A stretch of 64,000 nucleotides of DNA from Petaurus breviceps papuanus (GCA_028583685.1 JAMXIF010001194.1:22619828-22683827), one strand, 5' to 3'. Positions 10,923 to 21,896 are shown, numbered from the stretch's first letter. Made by a program: numbers and translations. Notes: a model not told the origin generated them from the sequence alone.

Positions 10923-11171
10923 ATGGTGCAGTGGATAAAGCATAAGTCCTGGAGTCAGAAGGACTTGAGCTCAAATCAGACCTCAGATACTTACTAGTTG
11001 TGCGACCCTAGGCAAATCATTTAACCTTGTTTGCCTCAGTTCCTCAACTGTATTAAAAAAATTAGCTGGAGAAGGAAATGGCAGACCACTATAGTATCTT
11101 TGTCAAGAAAACCCCAAATAAAGTTAGAAAAAGTCAGACATGACTGAAATGACTCAATGACAACAACAAAA
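10923..11171 (+). mobile_element. RTE-tailed tRNA SINE
   Basis: A full-length plus-strand SINE of the long marsupial type. The tRNA-like head starts GGCAGCTAGATGGTGCAGTG. The body has 'cctcagatacttactagttg'. The tail has 'agctggagaaggaaatggca' and 'agtcagacatgactgaaatg' and ends in CAACAACAAAA. It is flanked by the 11 bp duplication ATGGAGGCATA at 10912-10922 and 11172-11182. The head should contain the pol III A and B boxes, but the B-box-like sequence (ctcaaatcaga) is diverged. Confidence 0.9.
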
Positions 11172-11182
11172 ATGGAGGCATA

Positions 11183-12139
11183 AAGGCCTTGGGAGGTCCT
11201 GGATGGTGGGGGAATTTCAGTGGCCCACACCTCTGCAGAACCAAACCTGTTTATAAGTACCACATAACCAGGCTTATTTCAAAGACTTCTGCCCAGCCAG
11301 CTTGCTGCTACTGATTAGGAGAGAGGCAGGGAGTGATTCAGAGCCCTTAATGCCACATGGCATGGAGTATTCACCATCTGCAAGAAGATCAAAATCTATT
11401 TGGAATAGTTGAGATCCCTGTAACCAACCTGGGCAGCAGCCCCACTGCCTAGGAGACCTACTGGATTGGAAGTCAGATGTCAAGGTCCTGATGCTGGACC
11501 TGATCTGGGTCAAGGTGAGAACATTTGGTTATTTCCGAACCTTGTCCAAAAAGGCAGGGCACATGTCTGCTGCATCATCTGACTAGAAAACTCAGCTGGT
11601 CTCCGACTGAGGGCAGCTGTGTTGTGGGGGGTGGAGAGAGAGTGGGTGGGTTGGGGGGAGGAGGAGCAAATGGGGTAGCACTAATGCATGGGATAATGAA
11701 GTTCTTGGAGCCAGATTACTGCTCATCTGGGAGCAGTCAAAATTAAGATTGTTCCTTAAGTAGTATTTGCTCAGAATGTCCTTAGCACAAGGGGGTGAGA
11801 AGGGTGTTTTTCCTCTCCTCTTTTTAGAGAAATCAGCAGATATTTCTCTACTCAGTTGGACCATTGCCCGTATGCCTGACTTTCTTTTTTGAGGACTGGG
11901 CCTGCCATGGAGTGTGTAGGTTGGGGTTAGAGATGGGAATATTCTAAATGAGGGGGATTCATTTCACTGCTCAAGGTCCTTGGGGTTAATCATGACCAGA
12001 GCAGGCAGCAGAGAGAAATGAGAGCAGTGTGTATGTTATCTGTATTGGCCAGAAGTAGAGAAAGAATTGGGTATTTACTTTCAATTGTGGAGTGCCCATG
12101 ATAATATGGTCCTTGTTGTTCCCATTGTATTGGAAAGAT
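11183..12139. other. No gene recognised; includes a G-rich run
   Basis: About 950 bp of unique-looking sequence. At 11625-11658 there are G runs (GGGGGG, GGG, GGG, GGGGGG) that could form a G-quadruplex on the plus strand. Short open frames on both strands have no domains. Confidence 0.5.
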
Positions 12140-12241
12140 CCTTCCTTCCTTCCTTCCTTCCTTCCTTCCTTCCTTCCTTCCTTCCNNNNNNNNNNCCTTC
12201 CTTCCTTCCTTCCTTCCTTCCTTCCTTCCTTCCTTCCTTCC
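12140..12241. repeat. (CTTC)n microsatellite with a 10-N gap
   Basis: Perfect CTTC tetranucleotide repeats on both sides of ten Ns at 12186-12195. The Ns are an assembly gap inside the array, so the true length is unknown. Any open frame through it is an artefact. Confidence 0.98.
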
Positions 12242-12334
12242 TGTAAGGTTATAGATCCCATCAAAACTTTTCCTGAGCGAAAGAAGGTTGAGTGGGTTCT
12301 ATGTCACTAATAAAGGATTGGTACCCTGCAGGTC

Positions 12335-12445
12335 TGGCCAAAGAGTGAAAGAATTAGAAGAAACTTTAGAGATCATCTAGTGCACCCCAACTACCAATTT
12401 ACAGATGAATGACATTCAGAGAGAGTAAGTAAAGGATTTCCTAAA
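12335..12445 (-). repeat. MIR3-type SINE fragment
   Basis: Antisense tail and core: 'agaaactttagagatcatct', 'ccaatttacagatgaatgac' and 'attcagagagagtaagt'. Confidence 0.5.
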
Positions 12446-12814
12446 ATGGGAACAGGTTTGGCTCAGTTCTTTGATAGACTAAGACTATTTGCCATATTTT
12501 CCTGGGATCCTTCCATTCTCAGGAGTGACTATCACCTTTCCCAGCTGTGATCTTTTTCAACTTGCAGCTTCTCCAAGGGGGAAATAAGGGTCTTGTGTCA
12601 CAATCATATCTCATGTCTGGAGAAACTAAGACACATAAAGGGGGTGAGAGGACTTATGTTGGAGTGTTCTATCACTTATTCATCAAGTGACTCCAATAAT
12701 AACTTGTATCAGCTTTCCCATTCATGTTCTCATTACTTCTCCATCTTTGCCTCTTGACCTTGCTGTAAATACATCTCTCCATAATTTCCCCATCACTTCC
12801 CCAACAATTCTTCA

Positions 12815-13515
12815 AACACCACAAGCAAAAGAGAGACCCTGTTCTCAAGGAACTCACAGTCAAACAGGGGAGACAACATGCAGACAACTTTATACAAACA
12901 AGATACCCAAATGTGTGTGTGTATGTGTGTGTGTGTATGTATATATATATATATATGTATGTATATATATATATGTGATAAATTGGAGATAATCAGAGAA
13001 AAGCTATAGACTTTGAGGGAAATTGATAAAGGCTTCTTTCAGAAGATGGGATTTTAGGTGACTTGAAGAAATCCAGAGAAGCTAAGGGACAGAAAGTTCT
13101 AGGAAAGTGAAAATGGCAGGAGATGTGATGCTTAGTTTGAAGAATAGCAAACAGACCAGTGCCATTGGATCCCAGAGCACTGGGGGAGAGGGGTAAGTAA
13201 CTAACATTACTAGAAAAGTAGGAAGGGGTCAAGTTACAGAGGGCTTTAAAAATTAAACAGAGCATTTTATATTTGACCATGGAGGCAATAGGAAGCCAGT
13301 GTAAATGATGAACTATGGAGTGGGGGCTGACATGCTCAAACTTGCCCTTTATGAAGATCAGTTTGACAGCTATTTGGAGGATGAACTGCAATGGGGAAAG
13401 ACTTATGGCAGAGAGACTGATCAGTGGTGACAGTGTCAGAGGAGAGAAGGGGAGTATATATGAGAGATATTATGAAGGTAGAAAGGAAAGAACTTGGCAA
13501 ATGATTGGATTTTAC
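12815..13515 (-). repeat. L2 LINE copy with ORF2 C-terminal remnant
   Basis: Minus-strand L2 with its 3' end at the left ('gaccctgttctcaaggaact', 'ggggagacaacatgcagaca'). Translating the minus strand near 13310-13280 gives HLHWLPIAS, followed by KYKMLCLIFKAL. That is the conserved C-terminal motif of CR1/L2-clade ORF2 proteins. This is the best evidence in the window that the long repeats with this DNA pattern are L2. The coding capacity is lost. A TG/TA microsatellite (12911-12977) has grown inside the 3' region. Confidence 0.82.
12911..12977. repeat. (TG)n/(TA)n microsatellite
   Basis: Mixed TG and TA dinucleotide run lying inside the L2 copy at 12815-13515. Confidence 0.95.
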
Positions 13516-13534
13516 TGTGTCTTTGTACATGTTG

Positions 13535-13665
13535 TATTCTCTAGTAGAAAATAAGCTCCTTGAGGGCAAGGATTATTTTTTGATTTGTCTTTGTCTCCCT
13601 AGCATTTAGTACAATATATTGCAGCTTGTAGGGCATTAATAAATGTTTGTTGGATTGAAAGAATT
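13535..13665 (+). repeat. L2 3' end
   Basis: Sense L2 end with 'ataagctccttgagggcaag', 'cctagcatttagtacaatat' and 'ggcattaataaatgtttgtt'. It is directly next to, and opposite in orientation from, the L2 copy ending near 13515. Confidence 0.75.
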
Positions 13666-13679
13666 TTAAGAGGAGGAGC

Positions 13680-13858
13680 CCACTGAATCTCAGATTGTCA
13701 GATCCCTAGGAGGAATTTTAGATGTCATAGTCCAAACCACTAATTCTATGACAGATGATGAAATTGAGGTACAGAGAGATGAAGAAGCCTACTCCAGATG
13801 ATATAACTGATCCCAGAGGCAGAAATCAGGACTCTTAAATTTCATTCCAGTACTTTTT
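13680..13858 (-). repeat. MIR3-type SINE
   Basis: Antisense MIR3: 'agatccctaggaggaatttt', 'tgatgaaattgaggtacaga' and 'gactcttaaatttcattcca'. A younger tRNA SINE is inserted at its right edge at 13859. Confidence 0.55.
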
Positions 13859-14022
13859 TCTGCTTTTTTTTTTTGGAGGGGGGAAGGCAGGGCAATTGGG
13901 GTTAAGTGACTTGTCCAAGGTTTCATGGCTAGTAAGTGTTAAATGTCTGAGGCCGAATTTGAACTCAGGTCCTCCTGACTCCAGGGCCGGTGCACTATTC
14001 ACTGCACCACCTAGCTGCCCCA
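13859..14022 (-). mobile_element. Short-form tRNA SINE
   Basis: A minus-strand marsupial SINE. Read on the minus strand the head is GGCAGCTAGGTGGTGCAGTG, and the 3' part ends in CTTAACCCCAATTGCC followed by an A-rich tail (the T run at 13865-13875). It is flanked by the perfect 15 bp duplication ATTCCAGTACTTTTT (13844-13858 and 14023-14037). Unlike the long SINE form it lacks the RTE-like tail. The perfect duplication marks a fairly recent insertion. Confidence 0.93.
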
Positions 14023-14399
14023 ATTCCAGTACTTTTTACCTTGTTTTACATCCCCTCTTTGACACATCTTCAAGAGACCTTTCTGTGATCATAACTTTTG
14101 GCCAATATGGTCAGATCATCTTATCTTGGTCCCTGCAGATCACATCTCTGTGCTAAACAAACTAAAAATTGATGTGTTTTTGGGGAGAGGAATGCTTCGG
14201 TCCAGTGATTGAATTTCACAGAGGGGAATGGGAAGATTTAGGCAAGATGGGTGGTTAACAGAACACTTATGTCCCAACACATTGAGAGGATGGAAGCCCC
14301 TCAAATCATCTCTATTTCATAAATGTTAGGGCCAGATAAAGAAAGGGACTGGAATCAAGAGGTGATCTGAGCCTTATCCAAGCTAATTTATTAATCACT

Positions 14400-14990
14400 C
14401 TAGCTTATATTCTCATATATGCAGAGTGCTATGGTAGACAGTGGAGATACAAAGACAATTCTTGCCTTAAATAATAAAAAAATTGACAGTGATATATTAC
14501 TTTAAGTTTTGAAAAGAACTTTACAGATATTGCCTCATTTAAGCCTCATAGCATCCCTGTAAAGTAAGTACTATAGGTGGTATCATCTCCATTTTACAGA
14601 AGAGGAAACTGAAGCTCAGTGAAGTTAGGTCACTCACCCTTGGTCCACACAGCCAGTAAGTGTTGGAGTCAGGATTTGAATATAGGTCAAGCTCTTTATC
14701 TCTTAGGTCTTGTTGTTCTCTATCAAGGATATATTATATAGAACAGAAGGCAATTGGAGGAAGGAGATGACATTTGTAATAACAGAAACCAAGGAAGGTT
14801 TATAGAGGAGGTGGCACTTGAGCTGAGTTTTGAAGGCAGAAAAGGAGTTGAAGAAACAAAGATGAGGAAAAAATGCATTCCAAACTTGGGGGATGGCTTG
14901 GATTGCATCTCCTATGCAAAAGTAGGGGATGGGATGCTGAGTTTGCGGAATTCATTTCTCTTTTCAAGGGTTTGCTCTTAACCTGCCTTT
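14400..14990 (-). repeat. L2 LINE copy split by a MIR
   Basis: L2 segments at about 14400-14485 ('agagtgctatggtagacagt') and 14715-14990 ('ggcacttgagctgagttttg', 'aatgcattccaaacttgggg') flank a MIR-class SINE. They show the antisense 3' region of L2. Confidence 0.62.
14486..14712 (-). repeat. MIR-class SINE
   Basis: Antisense MIR with all parts: 'tattactttaagttttgaaa', 'atctccattttacagaagag', 'gaaactgaagctcagtgaag' and 'caggatttgaatataggtca'. It lies inside an L2 copy. Confidence 0.68.
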
Positions 14991-15444
14991 CCTTTCCAAT
15001 TTTCCCCTCACCCTTTCCTTTTATTTTAAAGTGTCTAGTGATGTCAACAGTCTCAATGTAGAGGGGAAGTGGTATTAGTTCTGACTAGAGTCAGCAATGT
15101 TCTCCCCACCCCCCATTGAGAATTGGGGGAGCAGTAATCGCCTCACCCTGGTTAGCCACTCCCAACATATTGTATGTGGCCCCATCTACCATTGTGACAA
15201 TAGGTATGTGAAAGAACGGTCAGTTGTCTTCTAGGAATAATTTCTAAGCATCTCTCCACTTAATTATTAATGATCTTCCTCTTATAAAACCATATACTGG
15301 GAGAATCATTTATGCACATGTCAATTCAATAAATGCTCATCAAGTGTCTACTGGGTGAAGAGTTCTGTGATCACCACTGAGGTAGATAAAAAGTTTCTCT
15401 ATGTGTCCTGGTCATATCATATGCGAAGTATTATATTTAGTTTT

Positions 15445-15602
15445 GTTTTTGTTTTTTTGCTTTTTGGAGGGCAGGGCAATTGGGGTTAAGTGACTTGCCC
15501 AAGGTCACATGGCTAGTGTTGTGTCTGAGGCTGGATTTGAACTCAGGTTCTCCTGACTCTGGGGCTGGTGCTCTATTCACTGTGCCACCTAGCCACCCCA
15601 TG
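15445..15602 (-). mobile_element. Short-form tRNA SINE
   Basis: Minus-strand SINE of the same short family as 13859-14022, with the A-rich tail at the left (T-rich 15445-15458) and the tRNA-like head at the right ('tgtgccacctagccacccca'). It is flanked by the 11 bp duplication TATTTAGTTTT (15434-15444 and 15603-15613). A short L2 3' fragment (about 15320-15400) lies just upstream. Confidence 0.92.
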
Positions 15603-15914
15603 TATTTAGTTTTTGACCACATTTTAGATGGAGCATTGATTAGAGTGGTAGCTTTTCTCTGGTGCTAAGAACACTTGAGCTCAAATCCTGTTTGGCTATG
15701 TTACCCTGGGCCTCTTAGAACTCTGGAAAACTTTTTAAGACTACAAATTGCAGAAGATATACTGATTTGTTTTAGTAGAAGGAATTCCCTCATTTGGGAG
15801 TTTCTTATATTAATGAAATCATAGGTCTATTCTCATAAGCTGAAATCAACCAGAAGAAGACATCCAGGATGGTGAAAGGACTAGAAATTATGTCATAGAC
15901 AGTTTTTTATCTTT

Positions 15915-16105
15915 TACTTATTATTTCTTCAATTAATAAGCATTTATTTTTTCTCCCTCCAATTTAAAAGAGAAAAACCAAACTTTTGTAATCAATATGC
16001 ACAGTGAAGCAAAAATAAATTGTCTCATTGTCCAGGTCAAAAAATGTATATTTCATTCTGCATCTTGAAATCATTGCCTCTCTGTTAGGAAGAGGGTAGC
16101 ATAGA
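15915..16105 (-). repeat. L1 3' UTR fragment
   Basis: The sequence matches, antisense, the 3' UTR I associate with marsupial L1 ('aataagcatttattttttct', 'caatatgcacagtgaagcaa', 'ttctgcatcttgaaatcatt', 'ctctctgttaggaagagggt'). It appears to be interrupted at about 16106 by a DNA-transposon fragment and to resume briefly near 16293. Confidence 0.55.
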
Positions 16106-16106
16106 T

Positions 16107-16292
16107 TAGTGCTGTCAAACTCAAATAGAAAGGATCCCTGAGGGCCTCATATTGACTTAGAAAACAAATTAACATCATCTATATTACATCATATTTTTAT
16201 TTACTTTGTTAAATATTTCCCAATTACATTTTAATCTGATTTGGACTGGATTAGGGAGTTTTGCACAGTCTTGAGTTTCATGCCTCTCAAAT
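16107..16292. mobile_element. Probable hAT-type non-autonomous element
   Basis: The segment runs from 'agtgctgtcaaactcaaata' to 'gtttcatgcctctc'. The ends are imperfect inverted repeats of the TGTCAAAC...GTTTGACA kind seen in short hAT-like elements. The interior has 'ggatccctgagggcctcata' and 'aaatatttcccaattacatt'. The assignment is from memory of similar mammalian repeats; the target-site duplication is not clear. Confidence 0.42.
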
Positions 16293-16329
16293 AGATCATC
16301 ATTGGTTGTAGGATGATTTCTTGAAGGAA

Positions 16330-16645
16330 CTAGGATGTTGTTCTTGGAGAAAAGAAGACCTAGGGGACCATGACAGTTGTCTTTGAAAGGCTATCATGAA
16401 AGAGGAATGTACTTACACTGCTTGGTCCCAGAAGGTAGAACCAGGAGCAATGTATGGAAGTTCTGGAGAAGGAGATTTCAGTTCCATATAAGGAAAATCT
16501 TCTTAATAATTAAATATTCAAAAGAACTATGGATTACCTCAGATGGCACAGCTCTTAAAGGGAAATTATAGAGGTGATTCCTTTTTAGATAGGTTAGACA
16601 ACTTTTGAGGTCCTTTCCAATTTGGAGTTTTGTGATTCTCAAGGA
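16330..16645 (+). repeat. L3/CR1 LINE 3' end
   Basis: Sense-strand 3' end of an L3/CR1-clade LINE: 'tgacagttgtctttgaaagg', 'gcttggtcccagaaggtaga', 'accaggagcaatgtatggaa', 'ggaaaatcttcttaataatt', then a tail 'gaggtcctttccaatttgga' ending 'tttgtgattctc'. This order is the well-known CR1/L3 terminal pattern. No coding part is included. Confidence 0.72.
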
Positions 16646-16900
16646 TAAAATGTGGCTCTTGTCCACATGGAGCTTGCCATTTGGTACAGGGGATGTGAAA
16701 TACATACAAATCACTGTAATATATAATTTTGCACAGTAAGTGTAAAACAGGTTGCTAGGTGAGGCCTGCAGGAGAAAGGCAAGCTTTTAAACCATCTGAA
16801 GTAAGAACAAAGATGAAGGAATGGTGACTGAATGAGATTGACAGCTTGGATATAAAGCTGAATAGGGACAGGCTCTATCAGGAAGGCTTTGTGTGGTCAA
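16646..16900 (-). repeat. L2-like fragment
   Basis: Weak similarity to the antisense L2 3' region ('gtccacatggagcttgccat', 'caggaaggctttgtgtggtc'). Boundaries are uncertain. Confidence 0.35.
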
Positions 16901-18875
16901 AGATCATCTCTGTCTTTGTCTCATTATGCTAGGTCTATGGCGAGAAAGGAGTGATAGCAATTCTTTTAACCTAAAATTATCATTTACAAAGGCTTCTGGC
17001 ATGAGTGGTGGGGGGGAAGGGGAAGTCAGTTTCAGAGCCTGTCAAGCTGAAAGTGCTTCATCCCTGACCATCCAAAGCAGAGGTGAGGTAGCTCTATTGC
17101 TAAAGTGGGGACCAGAGACAATTGCATAACTAATGAAATAGAGGAGGAGAGGAGTGATCAGTGGGGTAGATTTGCCATTATCCAAATATGATAACCCCAA
17201 ATTGGGAGCCAATTTTGTTTCCCCATTCTAATATTAGAGGCCTCTCTCTAGGCAGATGGTTGGGTTGGGCTTGGTATCCTGCCCTCTCTCCTTCAGTCAT
17301 TTTCTGAGAGGGTGATTATGCTGGGAAAAGCATTCTGTCCTTGCAGTGGGGTGAAATTTGTCCTAAATCTATAGGGGGGTGGGGTGGATTTTGCTTTATT
17401 GCAAATAAACAGTGGAAAGGAGGAATAGACTCTGCTGACTTCCCAAAGTATCAGTTTTGGGGAGGTTGGGGTGGGAGCTGTGGGATCAGAGTAGTAAAGA
17501 CTGACCAAGATACAAAGAAGGATGACATTCACCTTGCTGCCATCCCAGGATGGATGGTGCTGTCAATGAAATGGGGCTGCGAAATCATCCCAAAAATTTA
17601 TTTGGAAACAAAGTCAGTATCCTGGGTCAGGAAAAGGGGAGAGGCTGCAGGAGGGGAAAACTGGCCCTGGAGAATAACTGACCTCACGCTTGGTGAGGTT
17701 CACATCTGCACACATTTAATTGGGAGACTGCAGTGACTTCTTATCCCAGGGGACCAGCAGAGGGGGATGGAGGCCACTTGAAAATGTCCTGTCCTCAGCA
17801 ATCTCATCTGTCCATGGTCTCAGGCAGAAAGAAGAATGGCCACTTAATCAGATGCACAATCGGAAAATGTCACATTATTATTTATGAAGTGTTTAATAAT
17901 CACACTGCAATCATGGGATGCAGCAGGGTGGAAAGTGCAAATGTAGTTTTTAAATAGTACATTTGAATGTGGTTATTGCTGGAAAAAATCAAAATAAAGA
18001 GTTTCTTTCCTCTCTCTCTTTCCATTCTTTCATCTATCCTTCCTTCCTTCATTTCTTCTTTCCTATTATTCTGTGTTGAAATAAATTTTCTTTCTATCTG
18101 GGATGAGAAATGATACGCAATTCAGGGTACCTACCTTAACTTTACACTGAGCTATTTGTAGGCAAATTTTGATCTTTTCTTTTCTCTATGTGTCCTCTTC
18201 CCTCTGTTTTGCTCCCTACCTGGACTCTGGCTTTGGAATCCCACAATTAGCTTAAGCACAGAAAGAGAAACATTATGTTCTGTGAAGAGAGATGAGTTTA
18301 CAAAGTTCACGTTGGAATTTCAAGTTGGAAGCTGAATATAAATATTCAACCACAGCCCAAATATAAAAACGAGTTACTTTCCAGGAGAATGGCATTTTCC
18401 TTTTGGATAGAATGACAGATTCTATGCATTTGTTTCCTGAATTAGTCTTGTTTTGATTTTGTCTCAGTTCAAGGCTAGACTCTTGCAATCGGTGATGATT
18501 GAAAAGGAACAAAGAAAATGCACCCTTCTTTTAAAAACTGGTAGCTTTCTGATTTTGCATTTGGTATTTTGAAAAGCCACAAAAAGACTTCAGCTGTTTG
18601 CACATACACAATTGATTCAGCCCATTATGATGGTCAAATTGACTCTTAAAAAGAAAACAGGTTTTGATCAAAGAGAGCATGGACTTTTTTTTTTTTTTAG
18701 TTTTTTTGCTGCCTCTTCAGGTCCTAAGGGCCTGCTCTCCAGGGCAGACAATAGGGTTTGCTTTAGAGAGATCATCTCTTACAGCAGGAAATGTAGCTGC
18801 TGCCTGGCACCACAGTTTTTGGCCCTGTATATAGTTTGTAGTGATTCTGCAGACAAAAGTTAGAATCCACCTAGC
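16901..18875. other. No gene recognised; unique sequence
   Basis: About 2 kb with almost no repeat signature. A 131-codon open frame at 17341-17736 lacks any domain. The 17840-17960 part has 'caatcggaaaatgtcacatt' and 'gtgtttaataatcacactgc' and no simple-sequence decay, so it is a possible conserved non-coding element. Confidence 0.5.
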
Positions 18876-18879
18876 AAGG

Positions 18880-19025
18880 CCCAGGCCTATATTATTGTAG
18901 TCAAATGAGGCTATGTTACCTTGGGCAAGACAGCTCCCCCTTGCTAAACCTCAGTTTCCTCATCTGTAAAATGAGGATGAAATAAATGATCCCTAAGTTC
19001 TGATATTTTAGGATTCTATGGTGAT
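18880..19025 (+). repeat. MIR3-type SINE
   Basis: Sense copy: 'ctatgttaccttgggcaaga', 'cctcagtttcctcatctgta' and the L3-like tail 'ttctgatattttaggattct'. Confidence 0.65.
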
Positions 19026-19078
19026 TCATCTAAGTATTGTCCTAAAATTGTTGCAGAACTGTTTCATAGACATGTCTG

Positions 19079-19158
19079 CTGAATTTGAAAAGAGAAACCT
19101 AAAGAAGTTATGCTTAACCTGAATTTAAAAGGAGAAACCTAAAGAAATTATGCTTAAC
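19079..19158. repeat. 40 bp tandem duplication
   Basis: Two head-to-tail 40 bp units (19079-19118, 19119-19158), each starting CTGAATTT and ending TTATGCTTAAC, with three mismatches between them. This is a local duplication in otherwise unique sequence. Confidence 0.9.
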
Positions 19159-19334
19159 ATAAAGGAATGATACCCTCAAGATGGAATTTCAGACAGCAGT
19201 GAAAAGCTGGTGGGGGAATATAACTATATCTGTATCTATCTATGTAGCTACAAACACATAGATATAGAGACAGGAGGCATATTTTGCAGTTCTCATCAAA
19301 TTGTACCATTATATACATAGGTCTGGTCCAGACT

Positions 19335-21750
19335 GAAATGTTTTTTATATTTTTTTGTTTTATTATTTTAAAATATTTTTTCCAATTACATGTAAAATTA
19401 TTTTAACACTTGTTTTTAAAAAGAGTTCTGTCCAAAATTCTCTCCTTCCCTCCCTCCCTATGCTTCTCCCTGAGGGGATCAAGTAATTTGACATGTTAGG
19501 TTATACATATAGTTGGGACAATTAGGTGGTGTGGTAGATGTGCAGCAGGCTTGAAGTCAGGAAGATCTAAGTTCAAATCCAGAATCAGACATTTATTCAC
19601 TGTTTGACCCTGGGCAAGTCATTTAACCTGTTTGTCTCAGTTTTCTCATCTTTAAAATGAGCTGGAGAAGGAAATGGCCAACCACTCCAGTATCTTTGTC
19701 AAGAAAACCCCCCAGAGTCATGAAGAGTCCAACACAACTGAAATGACTGAACAAAAATACATGCAATCATGCAAAACATATCTCCATATTAGTCATGTTG
19801 TGAAAGAAAACAGACCCAAAAAGCTCCATAAAAAATAAAGTAAAAAGTAATATGCTTCAATCTGCATTCAGAGTCCATCAGTTCTATCTGTGGAGGTAAA
19901 GTGCTTTGGAATTGTCTTAGATCACTATACTGCTGAGAATAGCTAAGTCATTCACAATTGTTCATCATACAATATTGCTGTTACTGTGTACAACATTCTT
20001 TTGGTTCTGCTCACTTCACTTTGCATCAATTCATCATTTCTTATAGCAACAGTAGTATTTCATAATAATCATATACTACAACTTGATCAGCCATTCCTCA
20101 ATTGATTGGCATCTCTTCACTTTCTGATTCTTTGCCACCACAAACAGAAATGCTACAAATATTTTTGTATATATGAGGCCTTTTCTTACTTTCTTTTAAA
20201 AAAAATTATATTTGGGATATAGACCTAGTAGTATGGCATTGCTGATCAAAGGCTATGCATAGTTTTATAGTCCTTTGGGCATAGTTCCAAATTGATCTCC
20301 TGAATGATTGGATCACTTTACAACTCCACCAACAATGTATTAGTGTCCCAATTTTCTCACATACCCTTCAACATTTGTCGCTTTCCATTTCTGTCATATT
20401 AACCAATTTGATAAGTATGAGGTGGTACTTCAGAGTTGTTTTAATTTAATTTTATCTAAATAATAGTGTTTTAGAGCATTTTTTTCATATGACTATAGAT
20501 AACTTTAATTTCTTCATCTGAAAAATGTCTGTTCATATCATTTGACCAGTTTTCAATTGGGAAATGATTTGTATTTTTACAAATTTAACTCAGTTCTCTA
20601 TATATTTGAGAAACGAGACCTTTATCAGAAAATTCTGCTGTAAAAATTTCCTCTAGTTTTATGCTCTCCTTCTAATCTTGACTGTGTTGGTTTTGTTTAT
20701 GTAAAACCTTTTAAATTTAATTTAATGTAAATTATCAACATCACATCCCATAATACCCTCTATCTCTTTTTTGGACATAAATTCTTCCTGTATCCATAGA
20801 TCCAATAGGTAAGCTAACTTGCTTATGGTATCACCTTTTATGTCTAAATCATATACCCATTTTGACTTTATATGGTATAAGATGTTGGTCTATACCTAGT
20901 TTCTGCCATACTCCTTTACAATTTTCCTAGTAGTTTTTTTTGTCAAATAGAGAGTTTTTGTCCCCAAAACTGGGATCTTTGCATTTATTAAACACTAGAT
21001 TGCTATGGTCATTTATTACTACATATGGTATACCCAATCTTTTCCACTCATCTACCACTCAATCTCTTAGCCTGTACCAGATTGTTTTGATGATTATGAC
21101 TTTGTCATAAAGTTTGAGGTGTGGAACTCCTAGGTCATGTTCCCTCACATTTTTTTTTCATTAATTTCCTTGATATTCTTGACCTTTTGTTCCTCCGGGT
21201 GAATTTTGTTATTATTTTTTCTAGCTCTACAAAATAATTTTTTGGTAGTTTTATTATACTGACTTAGCCTGCCCATGAGCAATTAATATTTTTCTAGTCA
21301 TTCAGGTCTGACTTTGTTTCTGTGAATAGTTTTTTGTAATTGTGTTCATATAGTTTCTGGGTTTGTCTTGGCAGGTAGACTCCCAAATATTTTCTATTGT
21401 CTACAATTATTTTAAATGAAATTTCTTTTTCTATCTCTTCTTGCTGCTAATTTTGTTGGTAATATATAGAAATACTGATGATTTACATCATTTTATTTTG
21501 TATCCTGAAACTTTGCTAAAGTTGTTTATTATTTCAACTAGTCTTTTAGTTGATTCCCTAGGATTCTCCAAATATTATATTATCTAAAAAAGTGATAGTT
21601 TTGTTCCCTTATTGCCTATTTTAATTCCTCTGATGTATTTTTTCTTGTCTTTTTGCTATAGCTAGCATTTCTCGTATGCTATTGAATAATAGTGATGATA
21701 AATGGGAATCCTTGCTTCACCCTTGATTTTATTGGGAAGACTTCAATGGT
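19335..21750 (-). mobile_element. L1 LINE, 5' truncated, split by a SINE
   Basis: A minus-strand L1. The 3' UTR is at the left ('ttttttccaattacatgtaa', 'gggatcaagtaatttgacat'), followed by the 3' part of ORF2 in antisense. Characteristic antisense segments include 'ccattcctcaattgattggc', 'ttctttgccaccacaaacag', 'ggatatagacctagtagtat', 'aactccaccaacaatgtatt' and 'gactcagttctctatatatt'-type sequence. These correspond to the ORF2 C-terminus and upstream region, as also seen with readable protein at 60.75-61.8 kb. Homology stops at about 21750, inside ORF2, which is typical 5' truncation. ORF2 is decayed. A SINE interrupts the 3' UTR at 19509-19756. Confidence 0.82.
19509..19756 (+). mobile_element. 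RTE-tailed tRNA SINE inside L1
   Basis: Long-form SINE. The head is diverged ('gggacaattaggtggtgtgg'), the body has 'gaccctgggcaagtcattta', and the tail has 'gagctggagaaggaaatggc' and 'gagtccaacacaactgaaat'. The short duplication ATACAT (19503-19508, 19757-19762) flanks it, and the L1 3' UTR continues across the site. Confidence 0.86.
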
Positions 21751-21754
21751 ATTA

Positions 21755-21813
21755 AATGAATGAAGGGAGTGAATAATTGAATGAATGAATAAATGAATGA
21801 ATGAGTGAATGAA
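21755..21813. repeat. (GAAT)n-like simple repeat
   Basis: Imperfect GAAT/AATG tetranucleotide run directly beyond the truncated 5' end of the L1. Confidence 0.9.
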
Positions 21814-21896
21814 AGGTAAACATAGGAGGTATAAGGAGACAGAGAGTAGAGTAATTTAGAACTGGGAGAAAATCTGAAGGAAAGACTGACACTTTT

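Noticed and set aside
11986-12310. Frames through the CTTC array (Lys-Glu-Gly-Arg or Leu-Pro-Ser-Phe repeats)
   Set aside because: They are simple-sequence artefacts spanning ten Ns.
12993-13391. 132-codon minus-strand frame as a host gene
   Set aside because: The LHWLP and FKAL-type motifs show that it is the remnant of L2 ORF2, so it is annotated as a LINE.
13859-14022. tRNA gene inside the short SINEs
   Set aside because: The heads are tRNA-derived, but they lack a complete cloverleaf and belong to dispersed SINE copies with target-site duplications.
17341-17736. 131-codon open frame rich in Gly and Trp
   Set aside because: Lies in G-rich unique DNA with no domain; not supported as an exon.
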